A stretch of 64,000 nt of DNA from Flavobacteriaceae bacterium (lineage in GTDB: Bacteria > Bacteroidota > Bacteroidia > Flavobacteriales > Flavobacteriaceae). Location of the stretch: NCBI GenBank assembly GCA_024762795.1, contig JANTGS010000003.1, positions 1-64,000 on the forward strand, given 5' to 3'. Below the pieces are notes generated by a model, which was given only the letters and a program-made list of their open reading frames with translations, ran no database searches and was not told where the DNA came from. How positions within the stretch are numbered: the first letter of the stretch is position 1; the number at the start of each line of letters is the position of its first letter. Below are positions 28,348 through 38,786 of the stretch, in pieces. Both the position numbers and the translations under genes were made by a program.

Positions 28348-29236
28348 AGCTATAAAGAAACAGGCTCTGGGCAGAGGATTATCTGCTTTATTAAAAGATG
28401 ATACACAGGATATCATGTCGGTAAAAGATAAAAATGCCGATAAACTTATTGGAAATATCATTGAGGTAGAGTTGGAGGCTATTACTGAAAATCCGTTTCA
28501 GCCCCGAACTAATTTTAACGAGGAAGCACTGCGTGAACTGGCAAGTTCTATCAGTGAATTAGGGGTCATACAGCCTATTACAGTTAGAAAACTGGAAGGA
28601 AATCAGTTTCAGCTGGTGAGTGGTGAACGTCGATTTAGGGCGTCAAAGCTTATCGGGCTTAAAACCATTCCTGCTTATATCAGAATAGCCAATGACCAGG
28701 AGATGCTGGAAATGGCCCTTGTTGAAAATATTCAGCGAAGTGATCTTGATCCCATCGAGATTGCACTTTCTTATCAGCAATTGATCGATGAGGTTAAACT
28801 GACGCAGGAAGAGTTGAGCAGAAGGGTAGGAAAAAACAGGTCAACTGTTGCTAATTTTTTACGTTTGTTAAAATTAGATCCTATCATTCAAACCGGTATC
28901 CGTGACGGATTTCTGAGTATGGGGCATGGAAGGGCACTGATCAATATTTCAGACCCTGAAAAACAACTGGAGATCTACGAAAATATCCTTAAAAATAAAT
29001 TATCAGTGCGACAAACGGAGCAACTGGTAAAGAAATTTAAGGAAAATGGTTCAATAGAAACAAAAACTCCGGTTGCAAAAGAAATTCCCAAATTCATTAA
29101 AAAGCATTTAAAAGATATCAATAGTTTTTTTGGTCATAAAATCGATGTGAAGGTGTCAGGAAAAGATAAAGGGAAGATCATTATTCCTTTTCATTCGGAA
29201 GAAGATTTTTTACGTATCAAGAAATTACTTGAATAA
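28340..29236 (+). CDS. parB: ParB/Spo0J chromosome-partitioning protein
   Basis: 298 aa; LGRGLSALL, ENPFQPRTNFNEEALRELASSI, LVSGERRFRASKLIGL, ENIQRSDLDPIE. Confidence 0.95.
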   Translation: MAKAIKKQALGRGLSALLKDDTQDIMSVKDKNADKLIGNIIEVELEAITENPFQPRTNFNEEALRELASSISELGVIQPITVRKLEGNQFQLVSGERRFRASKLIGLKTIPAYIRIANDQEMLEMALVENIQRSDLDPIEIALSYQQLIDEVKLTQEELSRRVGKNRSTVANFLRLLKLDPIIQTGIRDGFLSMGHGRALINISDPEKQLEIYENILKNKLSVRQTEQLVKKFKENGSIETKTPVAKEIPKFIKKHLKDINSFFGHKIDVKVSGKDKGKIIIPFHSEEDFLRIKKLLE

Positions 29237-29815
29237 ATGTTAAAAACCACGGTTTATAGCGCTTTTATAATTTTTCTTTTCTGGAATACTTATTCCGGTC
29301 AGGCACAAAACAATGGTTTAAATATTGATATTGATTCAACTTACCAGGGAGTGGCTATGGATCCGCTTTCCCCTGCAAGAGCTGCCTTTTACTCGGCGGT
29401 TTTACCGGGCCTCGGGCAAGCCTATAATAAAAAATACTGGAAAATTCCTATTGTTTACGGGGCAATTGGTACCGGGGTTTATTTTTATTTAAACAATAAA
29501 AATCTGCTTAAACGCTATCAGACAGCCTATAAACAAAGAATAGCGGGATATCCGGACGAATTTGACGGTGTAGATCCGAATCCGTATGTGAGTAATGATG
29601 GTTTGATCCGGGCGCAGGATGTGTTGACTAAAAACAGAGATCTGGCTTTATTTATTACGATAGGTTTGTATGCTTTAAATATAATTGAGGCCAATGTAGA
29701 TGCGCATCTTGACGATAAAGCCTTCAATACAAACCTATCTTTAAGGCCTTCTTTTTATATACATCCGATTGATAACAATCTGGTATCAGGAATTAGTTTA
29801 AGTTTTGATTTTTAA
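29237..29815 (+). CDS. DUF5683-type membrane protein
   Basis: 192 aa; SPARAAFYSAVLPGLGQAYNKKYWKIPIVYGAIGTGVYFY; conserved position between parB and dapB. Confidence 0.8.
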   Translation: MLKTTVYSAFIIFLFWNTYSGQAQNNGLNIDIDSTYQGVAMDPLSPARAAFYSAVLPGLGQAYNKKYWKIPIVYGAIGTGVYFYLNNKNLLKRYQTAYKQRIAGYPDEFDGVDPNPYVSNDGLIRAQDVLTKNRDLALFITIGLYALNIIEANVDAHLDDKAFNTNLSLRPSFYIHPIDNNLVSGISLSFDF

Positions 29816-29818
29816 TAA

Positions 29819-30538
29819 ATGAGAATAGCATTATTAGGATATGGTAAAATGGGGAAAACCATTGAAAAGATCGCTGAAAAGCGTGGTCATCAAATTGTGA
29901 TTAGGGCTGATAAAGATACAGAGCCTTATCATATCGGTGATGCGGAGGTAGCCATAGATTTCAGTGTGCCCGATTCGGCATTTGATAATATTATAAATTG
30001 TATTGAGCATGGAGTGCCCGTTGTTTCCGGTACCACAGGATGGCTGGAAAAATATGACGAAGTAGTTGATCTTTGTAAGAAAAAAGAAGGAGCTTTTCTA
30101 TATGCTTCAAATTTTAGTGTGGGTGTAAATATTTTCTTTAAATTAAATGAATATCTCGCTCAACTCATCTCAAAAGCTGAGGGCTATCATGCCTCGATCA
30201 CAGAAGTGCATCATATTCATAAATTGGATGCTCCAAGCGGAACGGCTATTTCTCTGGCAGAACAAATTCTAAGCAAGACACATTATAAAAAATGGACCCT
30301 GACCGATGATACCGTTCAGGGAAAGGATCTTTCCGGAGATGATTTACCCATTTATGCAAAAAGAGAAGGCGAAGTACCCGGAATTCACGATGTGAGGTAT
30401 AAATCGGAATTTGACCAGATTAGTATTCGCCATGAGGCAGACTCCCGTGAGGGTTTTGCTCTGGGTGCTGTGATCGCAGCAGAATGGATTGTTGGGAAAA
30501 CGGGTGTTTTTAATATGAATGATGTATTGGATATTTAA
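29819..30538 (+). CDS. dapB: 4-hydroxy-tetrahydrodipicolinate reductase
   Basis: 239 aa; RIALLGYGKMGKTIE, EVHHIHKLDAPSGTAISLAE. Confidence 0.95.
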   Translation: MRIALLGYGKMGKTIEKIAEKRGHQIVIRADKDTEPYHIGDAEVAIDFSVPDSAFDNIINCIEHGVPVVSGTTGWLEKYDEVVDLCKKKEGAFLYASNFSVGVNIFFKLNEYLAQLISKAEGYHASITEVHHIHKLDAPSGTAISLAEQILSKTHYKKWTLTDDTVQGKDLSGDDLPIYAKREGEVPGIHDVRYKSEFDQISIRHEADSREGFALGAVIAAEWIVGKTGVFNMNDVLDI

Positions 30539-30627
30539 GAAAAGAAAGTAATATTGCAGATTCAAATTGTAACAATATCGGTTTGAGTCCTACTAATTAT
30601 TTATAACAGAATTGAAATTATAAAATT

Positions 30628-32169
30628 ATGACATATCAACAGTGGTTTATTTTCTTTTTGGTTGTTCAGTTGATCCATTTTCTCGGAACCTGGAAATTAT
30701 ATGTAAAAGCAGGAAGAAAATCCTGGGAAGCAGCAATACCTGTGTATAATGCAGTTGTGCTGATGAAGATCATCAACCGGCCGAAGTGGTGGGTATTTCT
30801 TTTATTTTTACCTATTATTAATTTACTGATGTTTCCGGTAATCTGGGTGGAAACCATCAGGAGTTTTGGCAGAAACAGCCGTGCAGATACTTTTCTGGTG
30901 ATCTTTACACTGGGATTCTATATTTATTACATCAATTATATGATTGATGTTAAATATATAGAGAACAGAAGCTTAAAACCCAAGAGTGAGGTTGGTGAAT
31001 GGGTAAGTTCTATTGTTTTTGCCATTGTTGCTGCAACTATAGTTCATACCTATATCATGCAGCCCTATACCATTCCCACTTCTTCGCTGGAAAAATCCTT
31101 GTTGATAGGGGATTTTCTGTTTGTAAGTAAATTTCACTATGGTGCCAGGGTGCCTATGACCACAGTGGCGGCTCCTATGGTTCACGATACTTTACCCTTA
31201 TTACATATAAGGTCTTATTTAAATCATCCACAGTTGCCTTATATGCGTTTGCCTGCTTTACAGAAGATCAAACGCAATGAAATTGTGGTATTTAACTGGC
31301 CTGTGGATACGGTGGAACAATTCTTTAAAAAGACCAACAGGAAGATAAGAAAACCTATTGATAAAAAATCTAATTATGTAAAGCGTTGTGTGGGAATACC
31401 GGGTGATTCGCTGCAGATCAAAGACGGGTATATTTACATCAACGGGAAAAGAACTGTATTGCCCGACAGGGCTAAGCCTCAGTATTATTTCGATGTAAAT
31501 ACCGGCGGACAGGCATTGAGTATCAATCAGCTGAAAAATAAATTCCATGTGAGGGAAGGAGGAAGACTTCAAAATGGTAATTATATCTTGAATCTTACCG
31601 AAAATGAAGCAGCCATATTGAAAAAGAATCCTTATGTAAAGAGTATTAAAAGACATCTCACTCCAAAAGGAGAGCGGGAGGAAGTATTTCCAAACGTAAA
31701 ATCTTTAGACTGGAATAAAGATAATTACGGGCCGATTCTCATCCCTAAAAAGGGAATGACCGTTAAGCTTGATTTCAATTCTTTACCCTTTTATAAGAAG
31801 ATCATTACCGAATATGAAAAGAATGATCTTAAGATAAAAGAGGGTAAGATCCTGATCAATGGTACACCGGCCGATATTTATACTTTTAAACAGGATTATT
31901 ACTGGATGATGGGGGATAACCGGCATAATTCGGAAGATTCGCGTTACTGGGGATATGTGCCGTTTAACCACATTGTAGGGAAGCCGGTATTTATTTGGTT
32001 TAGCTGGGATAGTGATGCAAAAGGCCTGGATAAGATCAGATGGAACCGTTTATTTACAACGGTACATGGCAGTGGTAAACCTGTTTCCTATCTTTATTGG
32101 TTTCTGGGGGTAATGGTAGCCTTATGGGGATACAGTTTTTACCGAAGAAAAAAGAAATCTGAAGAATAA
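30628..32169 (+). CDS. lepB: Signal peptidase I
   Basis: 513 aa; YTIPTSSLEKSLLIGDFLFVSKFHYG (catalytic Ser), NYVKRCVGIPGDSLQIKDGYIYING (Lys), YWMMGDNRHNSEDSRYWGYVP. Confidence 0.94.
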   Translation: MTYQQWFIFFLVVQLIHFLGTWKLYVKAGRKSWEAAIPVYNAVVLMKIINRPKWWVFLLFLPIINLLMFPVIWVETIRSFGRNSRADTFLVIFTLGFYIYYINYMIDVKYIENRSLKPKSEVGEWVSSIVFAIVAATIVHTYIMQPYTIPTSSLEKSLLIGDFLFVSKFHYGARVPMTTVAAPMVHDTLPLLHIRSYLNHPQLPYMRLPALQKIKRNEIVVFNWPVDTVEQFFKKTNRKIRKPIDKKSNYVKRCVGIPGDSLQIKDGYIYINGKRTVLPDRAKPQYYFDVNTGGQALSINQLKNKFHVREGGRLQNGNYILNLTENEAAILKKNPYVKSIKRHLTPKGEREEVFPNVKSLDWNKDNYGPILIPKKGMTVKLDFNSLPFYKKIITEYEKNDLKIKEGKILINGTPADIYTFKQDYYWMMGDNRHNSEDSRYWGYVPFNHIVGKPVFIWFSWDSDAKGLDKIRWNRLFTTVHGSGKPVSYLYWFLGVMVALWGYSFYRRKKKSEE

Positions 32170-32184
32170 AAGCTGTAAAACGTT

Positions 32185-32808
32185 TTGAGTCTGATTATTC
32201 ATTCTACTTATTTTTCACCTGTAGTTCAGTATGTTGCCATGGTAAATACTGATGAGGTGATCTTTGAAAAGGAAGATCACTATCAAAAGCAAACTTATCG
32301 AAACCGCTGTTATATATACGGGGCAAACGGGAAACAGATCCTTACGGTGCCTGTATTACATCAACGTAATTTCGAACACCCCAAGACAAGAGATATCCGG
32401 ATAGATAACAGTTTTGCGTGGCAGGTTCAGCATTTAAAATCAATTCAAACAGCATACAGGTCTTCTCCATTCTTTGAATATTACGAGGATGAGTTGATAC
32501 CTCTTTTTCAGGAAGAATTTACATATCTAACCGATCTCAATCTGGCAACAGATCAAGTGATCTCCACAATGCTTGATCTGGAGGTAAAAAAAAGTTTTAC
32601 AGGAACTTACAATGCCGAATATCCGGAAGATCAGGATAACAGGTTTTTGGTAAATGCCAAATCCGGGATAAGGTATGATCTAAAAAAATATCAGCAGGTT
32701 TTTATGGAAAAGTATGGCTTTATCTCAAATCTAAGCATCCTCGATCTGCTTTTTAATGAAGGGACCAATGCTATAAACTATTTGGAGGAGCAAAAATTTC
32801 CTTTTTAA
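32185..32808 (+). CDS. WbqC-family protein
   Basis: 207 aa; LIIHSTYFSPVVQYVAM, YRNRCYIYGANGKQILTVPV; apparent TTG start. Confidence 0.82.
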   Translation: MSLIIHSTYFSPVVQYVAMVNTDEVIFEKEDHYQKQTYRNRCYIYGANGKQILTVPVLHQRNFEHPKTRDIRIDNSFAWQVQHLKSIQTAYRSSPFFEYYEDELIPLFQEEFTYLTDLNLATDQVISTMLDLEVKKSFTGTYNAEYPEDQDNRFLVNAKSGIRYDLKKYQQVFMEKYGFISNLSILDLLFNEGTNAINYLEEQKFPF

Positions 32809-32927
32809 TCTTGAAATTGATTTGTACTATTGTATTTCTTTGATAGAATGAACAGGGGAGATAAATTTTGGCTCTCTTTTTGAAAAAAGGCTTAAATTTA
32901 TCAGCAGTATAAAAATTAAATGTTATT

Positions 32928-33812
32928 ATGAAAAAAGTTGTTTTAGGTCTTGTATTAAGTTTAATAAGTCTTTATGCATTTTCTCAGCAAAAGAGCGAGA
33001 TCAGTAAGTTGTCGTATTCACAAATAGATACCTTATTACGTTCAGTCAGTTATAAAAATTTGACCATTACGGAAAGAATGAATTTTTATTCCAAAATGTT
33101 TATGGGTATGAAATACGATTTGAAATGTGTTGGGGATGGAAAATATTCAATTTATGAGCCCTGGCCATTGGTTAATTTTCAAGGAATAAACTGTATGGCC
33201 TTTTGTGAACATGTACTTGCCATGTCAATTTCAGATAACTGGGATAATTTTTTTAACAATTTACAAAAGATCAGATATAAAGAGGGTATCATTGGGATCA
33301 AAACACGAAATCATTATACCATGGCAGACTGGTTGCCTGAGAACAGCTGGCTTTTAGAAGATGTTTCGGCCACAGTAGGAAAAGAATATGTGAAGGCTGT
33401 TACCAGAACGATCTCTCATAAGAAATTTTTCGCCTCAAAAGGAATAAAAAATCTTGATTATGTAAAGGAAGACCGCACTATGAAGGTGAATTATATTCCC
33501 CTCGCCGAATTTGGTAAAATTACTGATAATTTAAGAACAGGTGATATTCTGGTTTTATTGCTTAAAAATGCCGATGATATTTTTGCGGCCCATATGCTTA
33601 TGGTGATGAATGATCATGGTAAAAAGGTCATTCGTGAAGCAACCAGCAGTGTTATGAAAGTTATTGATACTGATATTGATCAATGGATTCAATATAAGCA
33701 AAAGCATAAATCGGATAAATATATCGGCTTATCGGTAATCAGGGTTAAAGAGAGCATAAATAAAAAAGGTAGGATTATTCTGCCCTGGAGAATAAAGGAT
33801 CTAAAACACTAA
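32928..33812 (+). CDS. DUF1460 (N-acetylmuramoyl-L-alanine amidase-like) secreted protein
   Basis: 294 aa; signal peptide; GINCMAFCEHVLAMS Cys region, RNHYTMADWLPENSWLLEDVSATVG, AAHMLMVMND. Confidence 0.78.
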   Translation: MKKVVLGLVLSLISLYAFSQQKSEISKLSYSQIDTLLRSVSYKNLTITERMNFYSKMFMGMKYDLKCVGDGKYSIYEPWPLVNFQGINCMAFCEHVLAMSISDNWDNFFNNLQKIRYKEGIIGIKTRNHYTMADWLPENSWLLEDVSATVGKEYVKAVTRTISHKKFFASKGIKNLDYVKEDRTMKVNYIPLAEFGKITDNLRTGDILVLLLKNADDIFAAHMLMVMNDHGKKVIREATSSVMKVIDTDIDQWIQYKQKHKSDKYIGLSVIRVKESINKKGRIILPWRIKDLKH

Positions 33813-33859
33813 TCTATCCTTAACAGCTTATAGATATGATTATTCTATAGAAGATTGAA

Positions 33860-34099
33860 TCATTCTTTTAAAGCATTAAAGACCCAGGCCAATACAAAAA
33901 ATCCAATTCCGGTTAGTATGGGGGGCAAAATTACTTTCGGAGCATAGAATCCTCCGATGTAGATCATGGCAATTCCAATAACGATCAGTAGAACAGAAGC
34001 TATTGATAAGATCTTATTTTTATCCAATATAGAGTTTTTATTACTTTTTACTTTCTTTATTTCCGTATTTATGCTTGTTAATCTCGTCCTGAAGTTCAC
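33860..34099 (-). CDS. Small membrane protein of unknown function
   Basis: 79 aa, two predicted TM segments; overlaps the upstream gene by 59 nt if the ATG at 34099 is used. Confidence 0.5.
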   Translation of the reverse strand: MNFRTRLTSINTEIKKVKSNKNSILDKNKILSIASVLLIVIGIAMIYIGGFYAPKVILPPILTGIGFFVLAWVFNALKE

Positions 34100-34667
34100 G
34101 TCTTACCTTTTGTTCTCTTTCTATGGCTACGCGTTTGTAGGTTTCAAATTCTTCTTCTGTTTCATTGAGTAATTTCTGTGCCTGTTTGGTAAGTGTATTA
34201 CTGCTTTTAAAACGGAAAATAAAAAATAACAGAAAGGCGAGTAGACCGAAGATCAATGACCACATTAAAGTATTATAGCTTTCTTTGCTCATTTGAATCC
34301 CTAAAAGATCCATACTGTCCTTTTCTTTGGTAATCTCTATAAGTTTGTCGTTGGTGATCTTAAGATTCTCTTTTAACGAATTGATCTCCTTTTTTTGACT
34401 CTCAATGGTAGCATTGGTTTCGTTTATTTTTTTATAAGCTGACTGCAGTGAATCGAGTACGTTAGCTTTTATTTTAAGGATATCTGCAATCTTTACCGAT
34501 TTAACCGATTTGTAGGTATAGGATTTTTTGTAGAGATAATCGAATTGGCTTTCTATGGTACCGCTGTTCAACGATCCTTTAATAGGTTCTCTTTTCTTTG
34601 TTTGAGCAATTCCGGAAGCAAAAATACCAAGAAAAAGTACGAGTATAAGCTTTTTTAAAAATTTCAT
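34041..34667 (-). CDS. Signal-peptide, coiled-coil, single-TM protein of unknown function
   Basis: 208 aa; MKFLKKLILVLFLGIFASGIAQ, central coiled coil, TM LMWSLIFGLLAFLLFFIF, charged C-terminal tail. Confidence 0.7.
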   Translation of the reverse strand: MKFLKKLILVLFLGIFASGIAQTKKREPIKGSLNSGTIESQFDYLYKKSYTYKSVKSVKIADILKIKANVLDSLQSAYKKINETNATIESQKKEINSLKENLKITNDKLIEITKEKDSMDLLGIQMSKESYNTLMWSLIFGLLAFLLFFIFRFKSSNTLTKQAQKLLNETEEEFETYKRVAIEREQKVRRELQDEINKHKYGNKESKK

Positions 34668-34803
34668 TTTAAGATTGTTATTGTTAAAAGTCTAAAAATA
34701 ATAAAAAAGTTAAATATATTTCAATTTAACTTATAACTTGTCGAAATTTATTAAGCTATTTTCTTTTGCAAAACTACTGAATGATAACGAGAAAATATAA
34801 TTT

Positions 34804-37716
34804 TTATTTTAAAGCTTTTCGTAAAATACTCACCGGATGTTCTGCTGTTCTGTGTGTTCCGTCTTTGATCTGATGACGACAACTGGTTCCTGCCGCAGCA
34901 ATCTTTACCGAACTGACTGTATTTCTGATCTTTGGGAAAAGACTGTCCTCTCCAACCTGCATACTGAACTCATAGTGTTCTTTCTCATATCCGAAGGATC
35001 CTGCCATACCGCAACAGCCTGTGTTCATTACAGTTACCTTATAGTTTTTCGGTAAGTTGAGCATGGTGAATGAATGTGATGTGCCGGATAAAGATTTTTG
35101 GTGACAATGACCGTGTATCTTAATTACTTTCTTTTTATCGCTAAAGGATTGGGCTGTTATTTTTCCTTTTTCTATCTCTTTTTTAAAGAATTCTTCGATG
35201 GTAAAACTGTTTTCGGCTATTTTTTTTGCTGCTTCTTTATCTTCAGCAAGGCGGATGAATTCATCTCTGAATCCCAGAATACCTGAAGGCTCGAGTCCTA
35301 CCAATGGTTTATCAGCAGTTACAAGATCCTTAAAATGACTGATGTTGGCATCAGCTTTTTCCTTGGCTTTATCGAGTAATCCTTTTGAAATAAAACTTCT
35401 TCCGCTTTCTTCATGATTGGTTACGATAACATGATAGTCCAGGGCTGTTAACAATTCCATGGCATCAATACCTACATTCACATCGTAGAAGTTGGTGTAT
35501 TCATCCATAAAGAGGTAAATACTTCCGTTTTTGGCATCTGTATTATTAAATTTCTTTCTGTTTTTCTTATACCAGCTGTGGAAAGTTCTTTTGGCCAGTT
35601 TCGGAATGCTTCTTTCTTTGGCAATACCAATAACACTTTTAGCCATAGGGGTATTTAGAATGGCATTGGTCAGGGCAGGGGTGATACTTCCCAGTTTGTT
35701 CCATTTTACATTCTCGGCAAACATCTTTGTTCTGAAACTCATGCCATTAACTTTCTGATACTGGTATAGAAATTCAGCCTTTAAAGCTGCAATATCCACA
35801 TTACTCGGACATTCAGAGGCACAAGCCTTGCAGCTCAGGCAGAGGTCAAATACTTCTTTTAGTTCTTCATGATCAAACTTATTGATCTGATCAGAATTGG
35901 TCAGGAATTCGCGTAAAGCATTGGCGCGGGCCCTGGTGGTGTCTTTTTCATTTTTACTGGCACGGTAACTCGGACACATGGTGCCACCGGCCGAAACAGG
36001 TTTACGGCAATCCCCCGAACCATTACATTTTTCCGCAGCTCTTAAGATTCCCATAGAATCGGAGAAATCCTGAATGGTTTCAATTTCCGGTTCTACCCGG
36101 TCAGGCTGGTAACGTAGATTTTTATCCATTGGGAGTGCGTCAACGATCTTACCTTTGTTAAAAATATTATCTGGGTCAAAGGTATATTTTACTTTTCTGA
36201 TCAGTTCGTAGTTCTTTTCACCGATCATCAACGGAATAAACTCGGCTCTTACAATACCATCTCCATGTTCCCCACTTAAAGAGCCATTATATTTTTTAAC
36301 CAGTTTTGCCACATCAGTTGTGATGGAACGGAAAAGTTTTACATCCTCCTCTTTTTTCAGATTCAAAATCGGACGCAGGTGGATCTCACCGGCACCGGCA
36401 TGAGCGTAATAAACAGCATCCTGACCGTATTCTTTCATCATGTCGCTAAACTGACTGATATAATCAGGAAGATCTCTGTAATCAACGGCAGTATCTTCAA
36501 TACAGGCCACCGCTTTACTGTCGCCAACAATATTTCCCAGAAGTCCCAGACCGGCCTTTCGCAATTCAATGGCTTTGTTGATATCATCTCCGATCAGCTG
36601 TGGGAAAGCATACCCATATTTATTCTTTTTAAGATCTTTAACCAGATCATCGGCAAGAACCTTCGTTTTTTTAGGGTCATCTGAAGATACTTTCAGCATC
36701 AGTATAGCTTCCGGATCTCCTTCAACAAAAAATCTGTTTTTGGTTTGTTCCCGGTTATTCTTGGTGCAGTCGAGAATAGTCTTATCCATCAGTTCACACA
36801 TGTAAAGATCGTGTTGCATGGCCACAACAACAGCTTTCATACTTTCGTTTACAGATTTAAAATGAGCAGCTACCAAAATACTTTCTTCCGGCGGAATTTC
36901 ATCCAGTTTTAATGTGATCTCAGTTGAAATAGCAAGCGTACCTTCACTTCCGCAAAGGACTTTACCGAGATTTAGTTTTTTATCAGAATCGCTAAAAACA
37001 TCAGTATGGATCAAATAGTCGATCGCATAACCGTTATTTCTTCTGTGTATTCCTTTTTTTGGAAACTCTTTATCAATTTCCTTTTGTACTTCGGGTTGTG
37101 AGAGTTCGCTAAATAGGGTTTTATAGATCTTATTTTCTAAAGTATTTCCCCGGGTCTTTTGCAGGAATTCTTCTTTGCTCAATTCACCGAATTCCACTTC
37201 AGAACCATCTGAAAGTAAAGTCTTTATCGAAATGATCTTATCGCGTGTAACTCCAAATTTAATGCTGGTGGAACCTGAAGAATTATTCCCTACCATACCA
37301 CCGATCATACAGCGATTCGTAGTGGAAGTATCAGGCCCAAAGAAAAGGCCGTAGGGTCTTAGAAAATTATTCAGCTCATCACGGATTACTCCGGGTTGAA
37401 CAGTTACTGTTTTTTCTGCTTCATCAAATGCGAGGATCTTTGTGAAATATTTTGAGATATCAACAATAATTCCGTCGCCCACAACCTGTCCGCCCAGTGA
37501 TGTTCCGGCAGTACGTGGAATTAAGGTGATCTTTTCTTTCCCTGCAAAATCGATTAGGGTAATCAGATCTTTTTTATCTTTCGGATAGCAAACTGCCTTA
37601 GGCAGGATTCTGTAAACAGAACCATCTGTGGCGTAAATACTTTTTAAAAGATCATCATAAAATAATTCTCCGTTTAGCTCTGTATCTAATTGCTGTAATT
37701 TTTTATTTAAAGACAT
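34804..37716 (-). CDS. FAD-binding oxidoreductase fused to 4Fe-4S/CCG domains (D-lactate/glycolate dehydrogenase-like)
   Basis: 970 aa; IPRTAGTSLGGQVVGDGIIVDISKYF, FGPDTSTTNRCMIGGMVGNNSSGS, LCLSCKACASECPSNVD, HGHCHQKSL, NTGCCGMAGSFGYE. Confidence 0.92.
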   Translation of the reverse strand: MSLNKKLQQLDTELNGELFYDDLLKSIYATDGSVYRILPKAVCYPKDKKDLITLIDFAGKEKITLIPRTAGTSLGGQVVGDGIIVDISKYFTKILAFDEAEKTVTVQPGVIRDELNNFLRPYGLFFGPDTSTTNRCMIGGMVGNNSSGSTSIKFGVTRDKIISIKTLLSDGSEVEFGELSKEEFLQKTRGNTLENKIYKTLFSELSQPEVQKEIDKEFPKKGIHRRNNGYAIDYLIHTDVFSDSDKKLNLGKVLCGSEGTLAISTEITLKLDEIPPEESILVAAHFKSVNESMKAVVVAMQHDLYMCELMDKTILDCTKNNREQTKNRFFVEGDPEAILMLKVSSDDPKKTKVLADDLVKDLKKNKYGYAFPQLIGDDINKAIELRKAGLGLLGNIVGDSKAVACIEDTAVDYRDLPDYISQFSDMMKEYGQDAVYYAHAGAGEIHLRPILNLKKEEDVKLFRSITTDVAKLVKKYNGSLSGEHGDGIVRAEFIPLMIGEKNYELIRKVKYTFDPDNIFNKGKIVDALPMDKNLRYQPDRVEPEIETIQDFSDSMGILRAAEKCNGSGDCRKPVSAGGTMCPSYRASKNEKDTTRARANALREFLTNSDQINKFDHEELKEVFDLCLSCKACASECPSNVDIAALKAEFLYQYQKVNGMSFRTKMFAENVKWNKLGSITPALTNAILNTPMAKSVIGIAKERSIPKLAKRTFHSWYKKNRKKFNNTDAKNGSIYLFMDEYTNFYDVNVGIDAMELLTALDYHVIVTNHEESGRSFISKGLLDKAKEKADANISHFKDLVTADKPLVGLEPSGILGFRDEFIRLAEDKEAAKKIAENSFTIEEFFKKEIEKGKITAQSFSDKKKVIKIHGHCHQKSLSGTSHSFTMLNLPKNYKVTVMNTGCCGMAGSFGYEKEHYEFSMQVGEDSLFPKIRNTVSSVKIAAAGTSCRHQIKDGTHRTAEHPVSILRKALK

Positions 37717-37737
37717 ATTTTAATATTTAAAAGCAGA

Positions 37738-38079
37738 TTATGTAACTTTCATGCTGTTTTTTGCATGTTTTTGCGGTTGCAAAAGTACAACATCTTTATC
37801 ATTTTGTATACCTAATATAAGGCATTCACTTAAAAAAATTGAAATTTGCCGTGGTTTTAAGTTGATTACGGCTACCACCTGCTTGTTTAAAAGCTCATTT
37901 TTACTGTAGAGTGTTGTGATCTGAGCTCTTGAAGTTTTAATCCCGAGTCCACCAAAATCAATTTTCATCCGGTAGGCAGGTTTTCTTGCTTCGGGAAAAT
38001 CTTTAACCTCAATAATCGTCCCGATACGGACATCCGTTTTTAAAAAATCATCAAAATGGATACTTGTTTTTGCTTTCAT
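37738..38079 (-). CDS. csaA: CsaA-like tRNA-binding (EMAP-type) protein
   Basis: 113 aa; DFLKTDVRIGTIIEVKDFPEARKPAYRMKIDFG, VVAVINLKPRQISIFLSECLILG. Confidence 0.88.
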   Translation of the reverse strand: MKAKTSIHFDDFLKTDVRIGTIIEVKDFPEARKPAYRMKIDFGGLGIKTSRAQITTLYSKNELLNKQVVAVINLKPRQISIFLSECLILGIQNDKDVVLLQPQKHAKNSMKVT

Positions 38080-38198
38080 AAGGAGTGTAAATTTAATAAT
38101 CTGAACGAAAAAGGTAAAAAAATAGTTTTAAAAAACTGACTTTCTGTATCTTTACAGGGATAAATCTTACTCTATTTAAAACCTAAAATCATATAAAA

Positions 38199-38756
38199 AT
38201 GGCCAATACACCTTCAAATATGCTGGAACTGGGAACTTTGGCTCCCTCTTTTACCTTGCCTGATGCGGTTTCCGGTAAAATAATGTATATGAACAATTTA
38301 AAAGGAGTAAAGGGAACTGTCGTTTTTTTTATATGTAATCATTGTCCGTTTGTAATTCATGTCAATCAGGAGTTGGTTCATTTGGCAAACGATTATAAAG
38401 AAAAAGGGATTTCCTTTATAGCTATATCTTCCAATGATGTAGAGAATTATCCTCAGGACAGCCCTCATCTTATGAAAGAAGTTGCAGAAAAGATGCAATA
38501 TCCCTTTCCTTATCTTTATGATGAAACACAGGAAGTTGCCAGGGCTTATGATGCTGCCTGTACTCCGGACACTTATCTTTTCGATAAGGATTTGAAGCTG
38601 GTTTACAGAGGGCAGATTGATAATTCAAGACCCAATAACGGAATTCCGGTAACGGGAAATGATCTGAGAAAAGCTATGGATCAGCTTCTGGCTGGAGAGG
38701 AGATTTTTAAAGATCAAAAACCCAGTATTGGCTGTAACATCAAATGGAAAAGCTGA
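38199..38756 (+). CDS. Thioredoxin-fold/AhpC-TSA family protein
   Basis: 185 aa; APSFTLPDAVSGKIMYMNNLKGVKGTVVFFICNHCPFV (CxxC), YDAACTPDTYLFDKD. Confidence 0.88.
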   Translation: MANTPSNMLELGTLAPSFTLPDAVSGKIMYMNNLKGVKGTVVFFICNHCPFVIHVNQELVHLANDYKEKGISFIAISSNDVENYPQDSPHLMKEVAEKMQYPFPYLYDETQEVARAYDAACTPDTYLFDKDLKLVYRGQIDNSRPNNGIPVTGNDLRKAMDQLLAGEEIFKDQKPSIGCNIKWKS

Positions 38757-38786
38757 TCAGCCGTTTTTATGATAATATAATTTCAT

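Noticed and set aside
27574-29236. parS site near parAB
   Set aside because: No match to TGTTTCACGTGAAACA was seen in the window; the 27512-27530 palindrome is unrelated in sequence.
30581-30600. GGTTTGAGTCC resembling a tRNA T-arm
   Set aside because: No acceptor, D-arm or anticodon stem in the flanking 70 nt; isolated coincidence.
31258-31656. 132-aa minus-strand ORF inside lepB (and similar ORFs such as 17436-17825, 59187-59576, 50162-50530, 46873-47232)
   Set aside because: Shadow ORFs opposite clear conserved coding genes; no domain, promoter or independent context.
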